A DNA stretch of 17,263 bases, taken from Candidatus Luteimonas excrementigallinarum (GTDB lineage: Bacteria > Pseudomonadota > Gammaproteobacteria > Xanthomonadales > Xanthomonadaceae). Both the position numbers and the translations under genes were made by a program. The notes beneath the pieces are model-generated. The model did no database searches and had not been told where the DNA came from. It was given only the letters and a program-made list of their open reading frames with translations. Below are positions 16,357 through 17,263 of this stretch, one piece after another. Numbering within the stretch: position 1 is the stretch's first letter; each line of letters begins with the position of its first letter. The stretch lies in NCBI GenBank assembly GCA_019115725.1, contig DXCY01000283.1, positions 1 to 17,263 of the forward strand, given 5' to 3'.

Positions 16357-17141
16357 TTCACTGCTCCTGCATCGGCCGGGCCGATACCGGGGGTCGGGCT
16401 GTAATCGCCCTGCTCGCCCACCGAAGTGGCGTAGCGGGCGTCATCGCGGATCACCTTGGGCACGGTGACCCGCGGTTCCACCGAGGTCACAGGCTCGTAC
16501 ACCACGCGCTTGCGCTCGGGGTCGTAACGGACTTCAACGTTGCCGATCAGCGGGAAGTCCTTGCGGAACGGATGACCCACGAAACCGTAGTCGGTCAGGA
16601 TCCGGCGCAGATCCGGATGGCCCTGGAACACGATGCCGTACAGATCGAAAGCCTCGCGCTCGAACCAGTTGGCCACCGGCCAGATCCCGGTCAGCGAGTG
16701 CAGCATCGGCACGTCTTCGTTCGGCGCGAACGCAGTCACCCGCAGGCGCAGGTTGTGCTGCACCGACAGCAGCTGCACCACGGCGGCGAAGCGCTTCTCG
16801 GGCACCGGCACGGCGCCCTCGCCCGCCGGCTGCGGCAGCTGCTGGGTGGTGGCCTGGCCGAAGCCGAAGCGGCCCGGACCGCGCCCGACCACGCCGCGGC
16901 TGTAGCCGTGCGAGGAGGCGCCGGTATCCCACTCATCGGTGCCGTAGCCCAGGGTATCGACGCCGCACAGGTCCATCAGCTGCTCGAAACCGAACTCGTC
17001 GCGCAGCACCTGGCAGCCTTCCAGCCACTGGTCGGCCTCGAAAACAATGCCCACTTCCGCACGCGAGCCGGTCACGCTTACCTCGGCCCCGGCAAAGCGC
17101 TCACGCAGGCGCTCGGCCAGCGCCACATGCCCCTCAGCCAT
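16353..17141 (-). CDS. nuoC: NADH-quinone oxidoreductase subunit C (30-kDa type) with lineage-type insertion
   Basis: NuoC is a structural subunit of the connecting arm. It has 262 residues from ATG 17141 (MAEGHVALAERLRERF). The family signature is WFEREAFDLYGIVFQGHPDLRR (159-180), then ILTDYGFVGHPFRKDFPLIGNVEV (181-204). Between the conserved LCGVDTLGYG (58-67) and the strand RFAAVVQLLSVQHNLRLR (117-134) lies an insertion of about 45 residues rich in Gly, Ser and Gln. The C-terminal tail after VEPRVTVPKVIRDD is also variable. The start lies inside the nuoB 3' end (8-base overlap). An upstream 9-codon extension would overlap nuoB further and is not needed. Confidence 0.97.
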   Translation of the reverse strand: MAEGHVALAERLRERFAGAEVSVTGSRAEVGIVFEADQWLEGCQVLRDEFGFEQLMDLCGVDTLGYGTDEWDTGASSHGYSRGVVGRGPGRFGFGQATTQQLPQPAGEGAVPVPEKRFAAVVQLLSVQHNLRLRVTAFAPNEDVPMLHSLTGIWPVANWFEREAFDLYGIVFQGHPDLRRILTDYGFVGHPFRKDFPLIGNVEVRYDPERKRVVYEPVTSVEPRVTVPKVIRDDARYATSVGEQGDYSPTPGIGPADAGAVK

Positions 17142-17263
17142 TGCGCTGCCCCGTCGGCTGGTCGCCAAAGTTGCTGGCGCGGCGAATCTTGCGCTGCAGC
17201 TGCAGGATGCCGTACACCAGCGCTTCCGCCGTCGGCGGGCAGCCCGGCACGTACACGTCGACC
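17134..17263 (-). CDS. nuoB: NADH-quinone oxidoreductase subunit B, C-terminal fragment (5' end cut by window edge)
   Basis: NuoB carries cluster N2, the last electron donor to quinone. Only the final 42 residues are visible, starting VDVYVPGCPPTAEALVYG and ending GDQPTGQRNG with TGA at 17136-17134. The cysteine in VPGCPP is the fourth N2 ligand; the other three lie outside the window. ILQLQRKIRR is the usual C-terminal helix. The last codons overlap the nuoC start by 8 bases. Identity rests on the VPGCPP motif and operon position. Confidence 0.95.
   Translation of the reverse strand, partial: VDVYVPGCPPTAEALVYGILQLQRKIRRASNFGDQPTGQRNG

Noticed and set aside
10906..16404. Plus-strand open frames opposite nuoG, nuoF and nuoD (793, 447 and 430 codons)
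   Set aside because: Same composition signature, no recognisable domains, and complete overlap with intact nuo genes.

Overview
The window is a densely packed, GC-rich stretch of bacterial chromosome in which every supported gene lies on the minus strand, so transcription runs from high to low coordinates. It holds two conserved blocks. The first is most of a 14-subunit NADH:quinone oxidoreductase (respiratory complex I) operon, from the 3' end of nuoB at the right edge to nuoN. The second is the translation/transcription-factor block tRNA-fMet (metY-like) - rimP - nusA - infB, with infB cut by the left edge. Separate nuoC and nuoD genes, the NuoC and NuoH sequence peculiarities, the RimP/IF2 sequences and the nuo-tRNA-rimP-nusA-infB order all point to a gammaproteobacterium of the Xanthomonadaceae/Lysobacteraceae (Lysobacter, Luteimonas, Stenotrophomonas or Xanthomonas-like). 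The genus cannot be fixed from the sequence alone.

Layout, in transcription order: nuoB (partial, 17263-17134), nuoC, nuoD, nuoE, nuoF, nuoG, nuoH, nuoI, nuoJ, nuoK, nuoL, nuoM (GTG start), nuoN (ends 3270). Neighbouring nuo genes overlap by 4 or 8 bases or are separated by 4-13 bases, as expected of one translationally coupled transcript. An 84-base gap follows nuoN. It holds a hairpin just after the stop codon and then an AT-rich sigma-70-type promoter (TTGCAA, 17-base spacer, CATAAT) directly in front of an initiator tRNA gene (3185-3109). A 183-base structured spacer with several strong hairpins, one resembling an intrinsic terminator or attenuator, separates the tRNA from rimP, which appears to start at TTG. 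nusA and the first 229 codons of infB follow, with a 138-base hairpin-containing spacer between them.

Functionally, NuoE/F/G form the NADH-oxidising arm, NuoB/C/D/I the connecting quinone-reducing arm, and NuoH/J/K/L/M/N the proton-pumping membrane arm. Key cofactor ligands and proton-path residues are present in all visible subunits, and no gene is broken. The metY-rimP-nusA-infB block supplies initiator tRNA, a 30S maturation factor, a transcription elongation/termination factor and initiation factor 2.

I found no mobile element, CRISPR array, defence locus or clearly novel system; this is core chromosome. The points most worth a second look are the structured leader between the initiator tRNA and rimP, the non-standard 1-72 pair of the initiator tRNA, the rimP TTG start, the loss of three N7 cysteines in NuoG, the glycine-rich insertion in NuoC and the altered quinone-channel loop in NuoH.
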